Shown here one piece after another: positions 1-8,290 of a stretch of 64,000 nucleotides of DNA. The position numbers and the translations under genes were made by a program. This DNA is from Anabaena sp051781005. GTDB taxonomy: Bacteria; Cyanobacteriota; Cyanobacteriia; Cyanobacteriales; Nostocaceae. The notes beneath the pieces were generated by a model. That model had not been told where the DNA came from. It saw nothing but the letters and a program-made list of their open reading frames with translations, and made no database searches. How positions within the stretch are numbered: the stretch's first letter is position 1; every line of letters starts with the position of its first letter. The stretch covers positions 101,363-165,362 of the forward strand of contig NZ_JBPWOA010000054.1 of assembly GCF_051781005.1 (NCBI RefSeq). Direction: 5' to 3'.

Positions 1-892
1 TTACCAGTCCTCCCTCAAATTTCAACTTCAGATCAGCAGTTGGTTTGTAACCTGAATATTGTCTTTCTAAAACGCGCTGCCATTTAGTACCATTACCAGT
101 GAGCGATAGTTGTTGTAAATTCATACCTGGTACTATCAGCGATTCATAGTAATAGGAAGGAACTAATTTATCAGCAATTAATTTCGTATCTTCCAAGTCA
201 TAAATTAGGTATTTTCTGATTTTTTCCCATCCTTGAGAACCTGCACCTTCACCCCAACAATGTTGAATTTCTTGGGGTGTTAAAACCAACCTAGCAGATT
301 CTCGCAATCCCATTTCTATCACTGCACTTTTTAGGGAATGTTGATATAAAGCTTTATTGACAAAATCCCATCTCAAGACACAAATGTAAACATCAATATG
401 TTGGCTGTTGCTGATGAATATTTCGGAGATATTCATAGGCTTGCCAAATACCTGTGCTGTCTTGATAATTCTCGATTGCTGAGAAATAGTAAATGGATGA
501 GATATGTTATTGATTAGGCATCTAATAATGATAAATGGAAAATCAAAATCTGTACCGTTGTATGTGAGAACTACATCAGGAGATATAGACTGAAAATAGG
601 AAATAAATTGGCAGAGTAATTTTGATTCATTTTCATCCATAAATACAAAATACTCGCCCAATTCATTCATACAACCAATAGCGAAAATTCTATCTTGACT
701 AGGAATCAGCCCTGAAGTTTCAATGTCAATAACCATTTGCTTCAGGGCATTGTAAGGTTTAATAGTCTGTAAAGGTTGCCAGGAGCGATAAACTGTATTA
801 TCTGCGTAGAAGATGTTTAATTTATCTTCGGCAACAGTAATTTGATTATCGCTTTTGGTGATAAAATGGCGATGATTGTAATTAATATTCAT
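1..892 (-). CDS. Family B DNA polymerase, N-terminal exonuclease part (cut by window edge)
   Basis: Only the first 297 residues are in the window; the gene runs off the left edge. Translation from the ATG at 892 shows a 3'-5' exonuclease of the DEDDy type: Exo I DIET at residues 56-59, Exo II YNGTDFDFPF at 111-120 and Exo III YDLED at 231-235. The last visible residues, EGGLV, match the lead-in to the polymerase domain of family B enzymes. It would replicate or repair DNA with proofreading. Its neighbours are a clamp loader and a sliding clamp in the same direction, so this looks like an element-encoded replication set. The polymerase catalytic aspartates lie outside the window, so activity cannot be judged. 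Confidence 0.85.
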   Translation of the reverse strand, partial: MNINYNHRHFITKSDNQITVAEDKLNIFYADNTVYRSWQPLQTIKPYNALKQMVIDIETSGLIPSQDRIFAIGCMNELGEYFVFMDENESKLLCQFISYFQSISPDVVLTYNGTDFDFPFIIIRCLINNISHPFTISQQSRIIKTAQVFGKPMNISEIFISNSQHIDVYICVLRWDFVNKALYQHSLKSAVIEMGLRESARLVLTPQEIQHCWGEGAGSQGWEKIRKYLIYDLEDTKLIADKLVPSYYYESLIVPGMNLQQLSLTGNGTKWQRVLERQYSGYKPTADLKLKFEGGLV

Positions 893-904
893 TTTTGGTG
901 TTGG

Positions 905-1243
905 TTACTTACCAATAGTTCCTATCTTTTGCATTTTGAAAAGTGCAGAATTGATTTCCAGTAAATATTGTGGTGACGGATACTGAGATAAGAAATAGTG
1001 AAAGTCGTCTAAATGTGTAATCGTCAGTTCTTGAGGTAAGATTTTTCCTTGAACATTCAGGAGAATTTTCGGATGTTCACGCCATTCACAGGTTGTTATT
1101 TTAAATAATTGGTAAATCACAGAATTAATGTGGAAATTGTAAGAGGATACCGGGTGATTTTTGACAAATTCACATAATTCCTCTAAAGTATTTAAACTTT
1201 GTGTGCAGGATTCTCCACTTTTAGATTGACAAGATATTTGCAT
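905..1243 (-). CDS. Small hypothetical protein next to the polymerase gene
   Basis: A 112-residue protein of no family I recognise. It starts at the ATG at 1243 with a GGAG sequence nine bases upstream, and its stop lies 12 bases before the polymerase start, so the two are probably co-transcribed. The protein is soluble by inspection, with several Cys near the N-terminus (residues 5 and 13) and an alternation of hydrophobic stretches and polar turns. The internal phrase FHINSVIYQLFKI recurs loosely as LEINSALFKMQKI near the C-terminus, suggesting two related halves. No catalytic motif is visible. Confidence 0.6.
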   Translation of the reverse strand: MQISCQSKSGESCTQSLNTLEELCEFVKNHPVSSYNFHINSVIYQLFKITTCEWREHPKILLNVQGKILPQELTITHLDDFHYFLSQYPSPQYLLEINSALFKMQKIGTIGK

Positions 1244-1421
1244 GATTATTACTCCAATGGTAACAAATAATTTGAAATAGATAGACTGAGCTATTACGAA
1301 TGACTAATTACTCTCTTTCTTTTAGAAAATATTGATTAAACCACGAAGACGCGAAGAACACGAAGGAAGAAGAGAAAACAAGAGAAGAAAACAAAAGAAA
1401 AGGAAGGAGATAGGTAAACTG

Positions 1422-1546
1422 ATACCAATTCTTTATGAAGATGCGCGAAATTAAGATTAACGTTCGCGAAGCGTGGCGTTAGCCATACCGCAGAGACACA
1501 GAGAGAAAATCAAAAAATTTGGCGCAGTCTCACGAAGAAATGGTAT
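1422..1546. repeat. MITE-like element, family B (ATACCA ends)
   Basis: A 125-bp stretch starts with ATACCAATTCTTTATGAAG and ends with the imperfect reverse complement (ending ...CGAAGAAATGGTAT). Imperfect terminal inverted repeats of about 25 bp continue to a shared GCGC. Inside are the cyanobacterial CGCGAAGCGTGGCG palindrome and a CAGAGACACAGAG repeat. It has no coding capacity. Related ends occur at 31175, 31485 and 34524. The flanks from 1244 to 1719 otherwise hold only low-complexity purine-rich sequence. Confidence 0.6.
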
Positions 1547-1719
1547 GACAGTAAAAAGGAAGTGGTAATTACAGCAGATTCAAGGTTTATGAGATACAGT
1601 AACGATTGAATTTCGAGTTTTAAATCTACTTCCTAAAATTGGTGTACCTCATTTACTCTAAAAGTGCTGTATTTAGTTGAATAGCTACTGTTGAATTTTT
1701 AATTTTCATTGATAATCTT

Positions 1720-3024
1720 TTATCGAAAAGATGCTAATTGTTGTACCGTTTCTACCCAAATAGGAGCTTTCTTACCATTGACTGGAATCAAAGAATTCCA
1801 ATGTTCTTGCAGGGATTCAAGACTCATATTTGGTAGTTTCTGTTGCCCCCAAGCGATCGCATCAGCAGGTGTTTTCCAATTCGTCCAAGGTGGATTTTCA
1901 GCAATGGGAATAAATTGACTCGAATTTGTAGAATTAGCAGCAGGTAGTAAACCTAAAATAGCAACTTCTAACCATAACTGTGGTTGAGTAGATAATTTTA
2001 CTTGCACTTCACATTGTCTCAAGTGCTGCTGTCCTGCCAAAATAGTTGTAGTCTCCCAATCTTTAGCTATTTGACACAATTGTTGCCAAGTATCTTCAGT
2101 TAGCATCACCATTTCCTTACTGCTAGGAGAAGTTTTAGCAATCAACATATCTCGATAAAAGCTAGTGAGGTTTTGCATAATTATTAAAGGTTCTTTACCC
2201 CATTCCAACAAATTCCGAATGATGGTAATGATTGAATTACTATCATTTTCAGCGATTCTTTCCACCATTGTTAGCAACTCATACTCAGGCACATTCCCCA
2301 CCATTTCCCATACCCAATTTTGGTCAATGGTGATATTTAGTAAACTCAATTGATCCAGTAAACATTGACTATCCCGCAAACAACCAGAAGAGATTTGTGC
2401 TACCAGACGTAATGCTTGTGGAGTAATATCAATTAATTCCTCATTCACAATTTGGTTGAGGTGTTGTATCATATCCTCAACACCAATTCTTTTAAAATCG
2501 AACCTTTGACAACGAGAAATTATTGTTGCAGGAACTTTGTGAATTTCTGTGGTGCAGAGGATAAACACTACATTTTTTGGTGGTTCTTCCAAGGTTTTGA
2601 GTAAAGCTTGAAATCCTTGTGAACTGAGGCTATGCACTTCATCTAAAACAAACACCTTGTAGCGACTATTGACAGGTATAATGTGAGTACGGTCAATAAT
2701 TTGTCTGATATTTTCAACACCAGAGTTACTAGCAGCATCTATTTCCACCACATCCAGAGATAAACCTTTGGAAATGCTGGTACAGGAATTGCACAGGCCG
2801 CAGGGTGTAGGAGTAGGAAAATCACCATGTTGACAATTGAGAGATTTAGCAAATATGCGTGCGCTGGAAGTTTTACCTGTACCTCTAGGTCCAGTGAAGA
2901 GGTACGCCGGGGCAATTCGTTGGGATGTGATAGCATTGGTGAGAGTAGTTGCGATCGCTCTTTGACCAACAAGTTCAGCAAAAGACTGGGGACGATATTT
3001 CAGGTGAAGTGGTTGGTATGTCAT
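1720..3024 (-). CDS. dnaX: DNA polymerase III clamp-loader subunit gamma/tau (DnaX-like)
   Basis: A 434-residue AAA+ clamp-loader ATPase that would load a beta clamp onto primed DNA. It begins with the family signature KYRPQSFAELVGQ, then has Walker A GPRGTGKT (45-52), a zinc-binding Cys set at 64, 75, 78 and 81, Walker B VLDEVH (126-131), sensor region CTTEIHKVPATI and the SRC arginine-finger motif (170-172). The length fits a gamma-type form with only a short C-terminal region. It lies between an element-borne polymerase and a sliding clamp, which argues for a dedicated replication module rather than the chromosomal copy. Whether it works with the host delta and delta' subunits cannot be seen. 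Confidence 0.93.
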   Translation of the reverse strand: MTYQPLHLKYRPQSFAELVGQRAIATTLTNAITSQRIAPAYLFTGPRGTGKTSSARIFAKSLNCQHGDFPTPTPCGLCNSCTSISKGLSLDVVEIDAASNSGVENIRQIIDRTHIIPVNSRYKVFVLDEVHSLSSQGFQALLKTLEEPPKNVVFILCTTEIHKVPATIISRCQRFDFKRIGVEDMIQHLNQIVNEELIDITPQALRLVAQISSGCLRDSQCLLDQLSLLNITIDQNWVWEMVGNVPEYELLTMVERIAENDSNSIITIIRNLLEWGKEPLIIMQNLTSFYRDMLIAKTSPSSKEMVMLTEDTWQQLCQIAKDWETTTILAGQQHLRQCEVQVKLSTQPQLWLEVAILGLLPAANSTNSSQFIPIAENPPWTNWKTPADAIAWGQQKLPNMSLESLQEHWNSLIPVNGKKAPIWVETVQQLASFR

Positions 3025-3129
3025 GTTTTTTCAAAAGTAGATAAGTTGAATTTCCCCAAGCTCATGTATTAGTAATAAACTTGGGGTGTGAGTAATTTTT
3101 GGTGTGGTTGTTAAAACAGATTTGATGTA

Positions 3130-3160
3130 ACGAACCACAGAGACACAGAGTACACAGAGG
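3130..3160. repeat. CAGAGACACAGAG dispersed repeat
   Basis: The AACCACAGAGACACAGAGTA phrase and its extension lie between dnaN and dnaX. The same purine-rich phrase recurs at about 1488-1505, on the opposite strand at 6805-6835 and at 21825-21853. It is a common interspersed cyanobacterial repeat of unknown function. Confidence 0.6.
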
Positions 3161-3258
3161 AATTAGGGTTGAAGAGAAATTTTGCGTTACTTTTGACTGA
3201 CAAGTATTGAGGTTTGGTTTGATAAATCTAAACTACTGCAATTTTTTATTCAGTCATT

Positions 3259-4692
3259 CTATGCAGCAGCGACTTTCTTTTTCCTTCCTCTAGGTTTAGG
3301 AGTAGAATTGGCAGAAGTTCGAGAATTAGTTCTAGTTTCTGCTGTAGTTTTCTGTGGAGAAGAATCTGTTTTTATCACATCATTTTTATCCTTGATATCT
3401 TCTTCTATTTCCACCGCTTCAGCCGCTACATTTATTCCCTCATTTACTTCAGTTACTGACGAAATATTTTCTGTAACGATAACTTCCTCGTTATCATCTG
3501 AAGCATCTTCTTCTATTGCTGTGCTGTTATTATTAATAAGTTGAACTGGCATTACCAAAATTAATTGATTGAGAATGCCATCAACAGGAGTAATAACCAC
3601 AGGAGTTGTAGTTTGGTTGATATTAATTAATACCTCATTTGTAGGTAGAAATTTGAGAGCCTGTTCCATATATTTGATATTAAACCCCATGACTAATTGT
3701 TGCTGATAATCATCTTGTGGTTTAATATTCAAAGATTCCACAGCACCACCTATATCTGAAGATTCAGTAGATAAAGTTGCTTGTTGATGCTGGTAGTCAC
3801 AGATAATTTTGACAATCTTATTCTTTTGGTCAGCGACAATTCCCACTCGTTTTAGAGCATTATCAAATAATTTTCTATCAACAATAAATTGATGTTGAAA
3901 TTGTTGGGGAATTAGAGATGAATATTTCGGATAATCTCCTTCTAATAATCTCGTGGTAATTTGGATATTGGGTAATGTAAATACCGCAATTCCATTGTCA
4001 ATGTTAATAGTACATTCGCTGTTATCTCCTACACTACCTAAAATCTTTTGTAATTCTATTAGTGTAGGTTGAGGAATTGTGACTTCTACTGTATTTGAAT
4101 CAGCTTCAATTTGTGCATGTTCTGTCAATTGCTCATCTGTTTCTATCGTTCCAGAAACAACTGCTAATCGATGTCCATCTGTTGCTGCTGCTTCCCAACT
4201 ACTATTAGTAAATTGGAAATGAACTCCAGCTAAAACTTGTTTATTTTCATCATGACTAGCAGCAAATAATGTTCCTTCTAATGCTTGTAACAACTTAATT
4301 GCTGGTAATATAATATTCTTCCCTTCAATTTCTGGCAAAGATGGAAACTCTTGAGGACTAACTGTTTGAATTCGACATTTACCACAGGAGTGAGTAATAA
4401 TGGCAGCATTATCTACAATTTCCAAAATAATATCTTGTTTGGGAAGACTAGAAATTACTTGGGTGAATAATTTAGCAGGTAAAGCAATTTTACCTTCTAG
4501 TTCTATTCTAGATTTGCATTGAACTCGAATTCCTAAACTCAAATCAAAAGCAGTCACTAAAATTTCTTGTTCGTGCTTATCCGCAACCAACAATATATTG
4601 TTGAGAATAGGATGGTGAGGTTTGTTAGGTACAGCATAACTAACCACAGCGAGGGTATCAGCCAGTTCCTTTTGAGAAATTGTAAATTTCAT
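3259..4692 (-). CDS. dnaN: DNA polymerase III sliding clamp (beta) with C-terminal extension
   Basis: A 477-residue sliding clamp. The first 383 or so residues follow the bacterial beta clamp from the start MKFTISQKELADTLAVVS to the normal end LILVMPVQL, which matches the conserved VMPMRL terminus. Conserved phrases such as ATDGHRLAVVSG are present. About 90 further residues follow: a Thr/Glu/Asp-rich acidic linker and a basic end PKPRGRKKKVAAA. Standard clamps are about 365-390 residues, so the tail is extra. The clamp would tether the polymerase and recruit proteins through QL(S/D)LF-type peptides; two such peptides occur on other proteins of this window (9451-9918 and 11406-14195). Confidence 0.92.
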   Translation of the reverse strand: MKFTISQKELADTLAVVSYAVPNKPHHPILNNILLVADKHEQEILVTAFDLSLGIRVQCKSRIELEGKIALPAKLFTQVISSLPKQDIILEIVDNAAIITHSCGKCRIQTVSPQEFPSLPEIEGKNIILPAIKLLQALEGTLFAASHDENKQVLAGVHFQFTNSSWEAAATDGHRLAVVSGTIETDEQLTEHAQIEADSNTVEVTIPQPTLIELQKILGSVGDNSECTINIDNGIAVFTLPNIQITTRLLEGDYPKYSSLIPQQFQHQFIVDRKLFDNALKRVGIVADQKNKIVKIICDYQHQQATLSTESSDIGGAVESLNIKPQDDYQQQLVMGFNIKYMEQALKFLPTNEVLININQTTTPVVITPVDGILNQLILVMPVQLINNNSTAIEEDASDDNEEVIVTENISSVTEVNEGINVAAEAVEIEEDIKDKNDVIKTDSSPQKTTAETRTNSRTSANSTPKPRGRKKKVAAA

Positions 4693-4878
4693 AATTGTGG
4701 GTTCTTTAATGTCAATGAAGTAATGAAATAAGAGGTGCTTAGTTTGCTACTAAACACCTTTATTTACCCTGTAGTTTGTATGCAGATTAGTTATTTTCTG
4801 GAATTCATGTTTGGTAAATTCTAATCAATCGCTAAACACCATTAAGATAAAAAAGACTACAGAAACGAAGATGTATGT

Positions 4879-5184
4879 TTATGAACTGATTTCTACTGCG
4901 TGACATTTACCGTTATTACTTGGAGAAAGTGACATGAGATAATGATGAGTCAACTGTTCAAGTTCATTGGTAAGTTGTTGTTGTCGTTGTTGAGAAAGAG
5001 ATTGATAAATATGTTGAAGGGCTTTGATAGTTTCTCGTACTTGGTGAAGACAATCAGTATTGAAATTTATTGTTACTGTTTCTCCATCAGCAAAAAATGA
5101 ACAGGATTGATGATTATTATTGCTGTATGAACTGACATGGGTGTCTTTGGTAATATTGGCTGTAAATGAATGAGATATTTTCAT
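4879..5184 (-). CDS. Small hypothetical protein
   Basis: About 101 residues from the ATG at 5184; the frame is open seven codons further to a TTG at 5205, which looks like untranslated leader because it lacks a ribosome site. No family is recognised. The middle (ADGETVTINFNTDCLHQVRE) reads like a beta strand followed by a long helix rich in Gln and Leu (IYQSLSQQRQQQLTNELEQL). It sits between dnaN and another small gene in the same direction. Upstream, 5252-5280 holds a palindrome and a direct repeat that may be its operator. Confidence 0.5.
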   Translation of the reverse strand: MKISHSFTANITKDTHVSSYSNNNHQSCSFFADGETVTINFNTDCLHQVRETIKALQHIYQSLSQQRQQQLTNELEQLTHHYLMSLSPSNNGKCHAVEISS

Positions 5185-5251
5185 GTTTAGATAGAGATTG
5201 TACAATTTTTGGCAAGAAAGTATGATTATCTGATTGACAATGAAAGCGTTG

Positions 5252-5280
5252 ACTGTATACAGTATTTCTATCTGTATACA
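5252..5280. promoter_or_regulatory. Palindrome and direct repeat, possible operator
   Basis: A perfect 12-bp palindrome ACTGTATACAGT (5252-5263) is followed by a second CTGTATACA at 5272-5280, so the nonamer repeats with a 19-bp period. It lies upstream of the minus-strand small gene ending at 4879. This layout is typical of an operator, but no cognate regulator is identified. Confidence 0.4.
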
Positions 5281-5404
5281 CCTCTTGAAAATTAGAAAAC
5301 CTATCTAAAAAAAGAGATTGCGCCTTCTGATTAAAATCATCAAATACTTGGCGCGTAGCGCATAATAAATTATTTGTTTTCGTGTCAAATACCTATTATT
5401 TAAA

Positions 5405-5722
5405 CTAATTCTGTTGATTTTGAAACTGGGTTTGTTGGTTGATATCAAGTTTGGCGATTTGAATAATTAACTCTGTTGGTACATTCCAAGATTTACATTC
5501 CCAATTTTGACTTAACCTCTCTGCTTTTCTTACATAAGTAGAGGAATTAGTGGTATTTTCAATTAGCCATTGTTTAAATTGAATTGCTTTTTCTTGAGTT
5601 TCAAAACCGAAATATGTGACTTTTCTTTGTCCCAAAGGACTGGTGATAGTAGCAACTCTGGGTGAAAGGATATTGAGAGTCCATCCACTAGCACTAAGTT
5701 GTACTCTAGTAATGTTGAGCAT
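5405..5722 (-). CDS. Small hypothetical protein
   Basis: A 105-residue protein with no family I recognise. Its N-terminal half alternates short beta-like stretches (WTLNILSPRVATITSPLG, then KVTYFGF) and continues into a helix (EKAIQFKQWLIEN). The tail is Gln-rich (QQTQFQNQQN). It resembles small plasmid proteins of unknown function. It is 148 bp upstream of nothing but the PRTRC ThiF gene in the same orientation, so it may be the last gene of that transcription unit. Confidence 0.5.
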   Translation of the reverse strand: MLNITRVQLSASGWTLNILSPRVATITSPLGQRKVTYFGFETQEKAIQFKQWLIENTTNSSTYVRKAERLSQNWECKSWNVPTELIIQIAKLDINQQTQFQNQQN

Positions 5723-5870
5723 TGGTTTTATCTCTGTGGTTAGTTACAAAGACCTAAAATACATAAAAAATAAGAGTTTCAAGGATTTTTGTAAGTGTTA
5801 TAAATAATCTTCTCCCTTGAATTTCTCCAAGGAAGAAGCGCGTCAGCGAAAGTGATTTAATCCTGTAGTG

Positions 5871-6749
5871 CTAAACTAAAATTGAACGACTTGGTGAAAT
5901 TATTTCCTCATCTGTAAACTTTTGCAGAGAATCCATGCAAGTGTACAGTGAACGACAAGAACCTGTAGTATTATGGAAATAGGTTGCAAATTTTCTCAAA
6001 CTTCTAGTTAGTGTTAATGCCAGCAAATACTCCGCAGCAATAACAGCTACCTGTTGATTAACAAATAAGCTTTGGCGGTTTCGTGCTTGAATTTCAGCAC
6101 ATGATAAACTTGTTGAATTTGATTCTTCAGGTAATGGGGTTAGCAGTTCTGGATGTTGTCTAGAAGGACTGGGAAGATTAAAACAAAAATTGGGTTTTTG
6201 AAGATTATCAAAAGCATCTGCTAAGGTAAATTGGTTAGTAGAACCAAGCACTACTTGTCCAGAACTAGAATTAGTATGATTACCGCAATCTAACCACCAA
6301 ATTTGTGGTAGAGAACCTGAGTAAGTTTGGTCTAAGCAATTGCTAATTTCAGCACGCGCAGCAGCATTATCTACGCAACCGATAATAACTGTTAACTTGC
6401 GCCATTTGGTTGATACAATCTTTTTTGTGAATGGTTTAGCGATCGCTCTAATCTGTACTCCTAATCCTAAACTGTATCTAGCTGCTAGGACTTCCGCTTT
6501 GTATAACCCAACCTCAGACTGTTGAAAATTCTGTCGGGGGATGTTTCTGGGTTCAATGATATCTGGGTCTACAACTATACAAGAAGTGGTTTTGTTGCTG
6601 TTTGCTTCAATCTCCAGCATCAGTCTAGCAACCGACGGAATCAAAAAACCTCCTGTCCCACCAGCACCCACAACTATAAACTCAACGTGATTATGTGCGG
6701 GTAGCATAAGCGGGACAGAATGAGCAAAAGATAGGTCTAATTTCATCAT
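5871..6749 (-). CDS. PRTRC system ThiF family protein (E1-like)
   Basis: A 292-residue E1/ThiF-fold adenylating enzyme of the PRTRC cassette. The N-terminus has the nucleotide-binding glycine motif VVGAGGTGG (27-35), followed by an acidic strand end VVDPDIIEPRNIPRQNF, the usual ATP/Mg environment with the conserved Arg-Gln, and GCVDN and WLDCGN further on. In E1-like enzymes these adenylate the C-terminus of a ubiquitin-like protein. The last of six PRTRC genes in transcription order, it is separated from protein A by 225 bp of repeat-rich DNA, whereas the other five touch or overlap. Family assignment is firm; substrate is inferred to be the ubiquitin-like protein C at 9015-9449. Confidence 0.88.
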   Translation of the reverse strand: MMKLDLSFAHSVPLMLPAHNHVEFIVVGAGGTGGFLIPSVARLMLEIEANSNKTTSCIVVDPDIIEPRNIPRQNFQQSEVGLYKAEVLAARYSLGLGVQIRAIAKPFTKKIVSTKWRKLTVIIGCVDNAAARAEISNCLDQTYSGSLPQIWWLDCGNHTNSSSGQVVLGSTNQFTLADAFDNLQKPNFCFNLPSPSRQHPELLTPLPEESNSTSLSCAEIQARNRQSLFVNQQVAVIAAEYLLALTLTRSLRKFATYFHNTTGSCRSLYTCMDSLQKFTDEEIISPSRSILV

Positions 6750-6974
6750 GGTGTAATATCTGTGACATCAAAACCGTTTTGTAGCGGTATCATTCCTTGA
6801 ATTTTTACCTCTGCGTTCTCTGCGTCTCTGTGGTTATTTACAGATGTTTTCAACTATTTAAATCACACATTGATTCCTAACGCACTTCGTGCTTCGCTCC
6901 GCTGGTGCGCCTTTGTTTCTCTGCGACTCTGCGCGAAACAAAAACTGTGGTTTATTTACCTGTAATTGCTGTAA
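6750..6974. repeat. Repeat-rich gap inside the PRTRC operon
   Basis: This gap holds a CTCTGCGTCTCTGTGGTTA repeat near 6815 and an imperfect palindrome near 6880-6912 (GCACTTCGTGC followed by TTCGCTCCGCTGGTGCGC). A second repeat copy at 6915-6940 contains TCTGCGACTCTGCGCGAAAC. No gene is visible. It is probably an insertion of dispersed repeats between PRTRC A and ThiF. Confidence 0.5.
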
Positions 6975-7586
6975 TCATTTAGATACTACTGAATTGGATG
7001 TTAAACAACTTGGTAACTCAAATACCCAGTCACCAGGGATGTACCAAAAGTGGCTGTATGTACCCAACCGCACGCAGATATGGGGATTAGTGAAAATCTC
7101 ACCCAAAACAGCGAAGATTCTGAATTTTCCGGCTTCTTCCTCGTCGTCAGTAGTAGAAAATTGTGCGCTCATACTGTGGTGACTGTGTATCTCAATCATC
7201 GCAGTCTCATAGAACAAGCTGGTTGCCTCTACTGGAGTTACACTGGTAGATGTGGCAGTTTGTTCTGGGGTGTGCAGATGCCACTGTCCGTCCGTAAAGC
7301 AGAGATAAAAGAGTATTTCTTGGTGTCCCGCATTTTGAGCTAACTGTAAAATTTGCAACGTTAACCTAGCGGAAACTAAGGGATATTGCAGGTGAAAGTA
7401 GGGTGTGAGATGTGGTAAACCGCGAATACTGCATTGGTTGATAGGAAAGCACGCAGATAGTCCTTGACGTGCAGCACGGACAAACGCTCCGTTCCCAGCT
7501 ACCCAGTATTCCATCATTTTGCCTGTTATCAGTGGTAAGTCGGTGCTGGTGGCAAATTGATAATTGATAAGTGCAGGTATAGTCAT
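6975..7586 (-). CDS. PRTRC system protein A (JAB/MPN-type isopeptidase)
   Basis: A 203-residue protein with a JAB (MPN) metalloprotease signature in its C-terminal half: EIHSHHSMSAQFSTTDDEE, which fits HxH-x7-SxxD with an upstream Glu in the TAMIEIHSH strand. Such enzymes bind one zinc and cleave after ubiquitin-like C-termini. Its start codon overlaps the end of protein B by four bases, so they are translationally coupled. In the predicted prokaryotic ubiquitin-like systems a JAB enzyme matures or removes the modifier. All metal ligands appear present, so activity is likely. The role in PRTRC is inference; no substrate is proven. Confidence 0.87.
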   Translation of the reverse strand: MTIPALINYQFATSTDLPLITGKMMEYWVAGNGAFVRAARQGLSACFPINQCSIRGLPHLTPYFHLQYPLVSARLTLQILQLAQNAGHQEILFYLCFTDGQWHLHTPEQTATSTSVTPVEATSLFYETAMIEIHSHHSMSAQFSTTDDEEEAGKFRIFAVLGEIFTNPHICVRLGTYSHFWYIPGDWVFELPSCLTSNSVVSK

Positions 7587-8290
7587 GAGATAATCTCTTC
7601 AATTGCAGTGGTAATGGTTTTGTTACCCCAAGGCACTAAATCCCGTGTGGGGTATCTTTTAGATTTGTTGTTGTGTAGTTGCTGTAAAAGCAATCGCACA
7701 TCTTCAGGATATGATTTGGATTTACCCTGCACCGAATCTTGATTGAAAGCACTATCCCAAAATAATTGCCATACCTGCATGATATTTTCAAGGGAACAAT
7801 GGGGAACAGAATTTTCACCAAAACAGATAGAACCGTTCTCCATCACGTTTGGTAAAGGTGCATAAAACAGTGGAGAACTTTGGTTAAATTTCTTAATAGC
7901 CCAAATCCAATATTGACGATTACATCCTGCAAATATTAACCCCGGCATAGGTATTTTTAAAGTTGTAGTTTCTAAGGAGATGCAAGAACGTTGTGGTGGA
8001 TAAAACTGCACTAACCATTCTCCTTTGTGGCATCTTCCCCACCTCACGGTATTTACTGGTAAATAACCTGAATCAATCGGTTCAGCAGCAAAAGCTTCTC
8101 TCAATGCAGCAGGAGCGATAAATTTGTAATTTGTTGTTTCTCCTTCTTTGTAAACTAGAAGGTATTGACCAGGCAGAAATAGTAGATGTGCCAGTGTTTC
8201 TGTATGAGTAGTTTGGTTAATAATTGAATGTGAGATATCACCAATGTTGAGTTGAGGTAAAATGTTAGTTAATACCGTGCTTTGTTCCAT
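7583..8290 (-). CDS. PRTRC system protein B (E2-like)
   Basis: A 235-residue member of PRTRC protein B. Recognisable family phrases are WGRCHKGEWLVQFYPPQ, then IPMPGLIFAG, YWIWAIKK, and PLFYAPLPNVMENGSICFG. The family has been linked to a prokaryotic E2 (ubiquitin-conjugating) fold; the Cys in NGSICFG is the best candidate for a catalytic cysteine, though that is inference. It overlaps the gene for protein F by 22 bp and the gene for protein A by 4 bp. The combination with ThiF, JAB and a ubiquitin-like protein suggests a modifier conjugation or activation pathway. Confidence 0.85.
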   Translation of the reverse strand: MEQSTVLTNILPQLNIGDISHSIINQTTHTETLAHLLFLPGQYLLVYKEGETTNYKFIAPAALREAFAAEPIDSGYLPVNTVRWGRCHKGEWLVQFYPPQRSCISLETTTLKIPMPGLIFAGCNRQYWIWAIKKFNQSSPLFYAPLPNVMENGSICFGENSVPHCSLENIMQVWQLFWDSAFNQDSVQGKSKSYPEDVRLLLQQLHNNKSKRYPTRDLVPWGNKTITTAIEEIIS

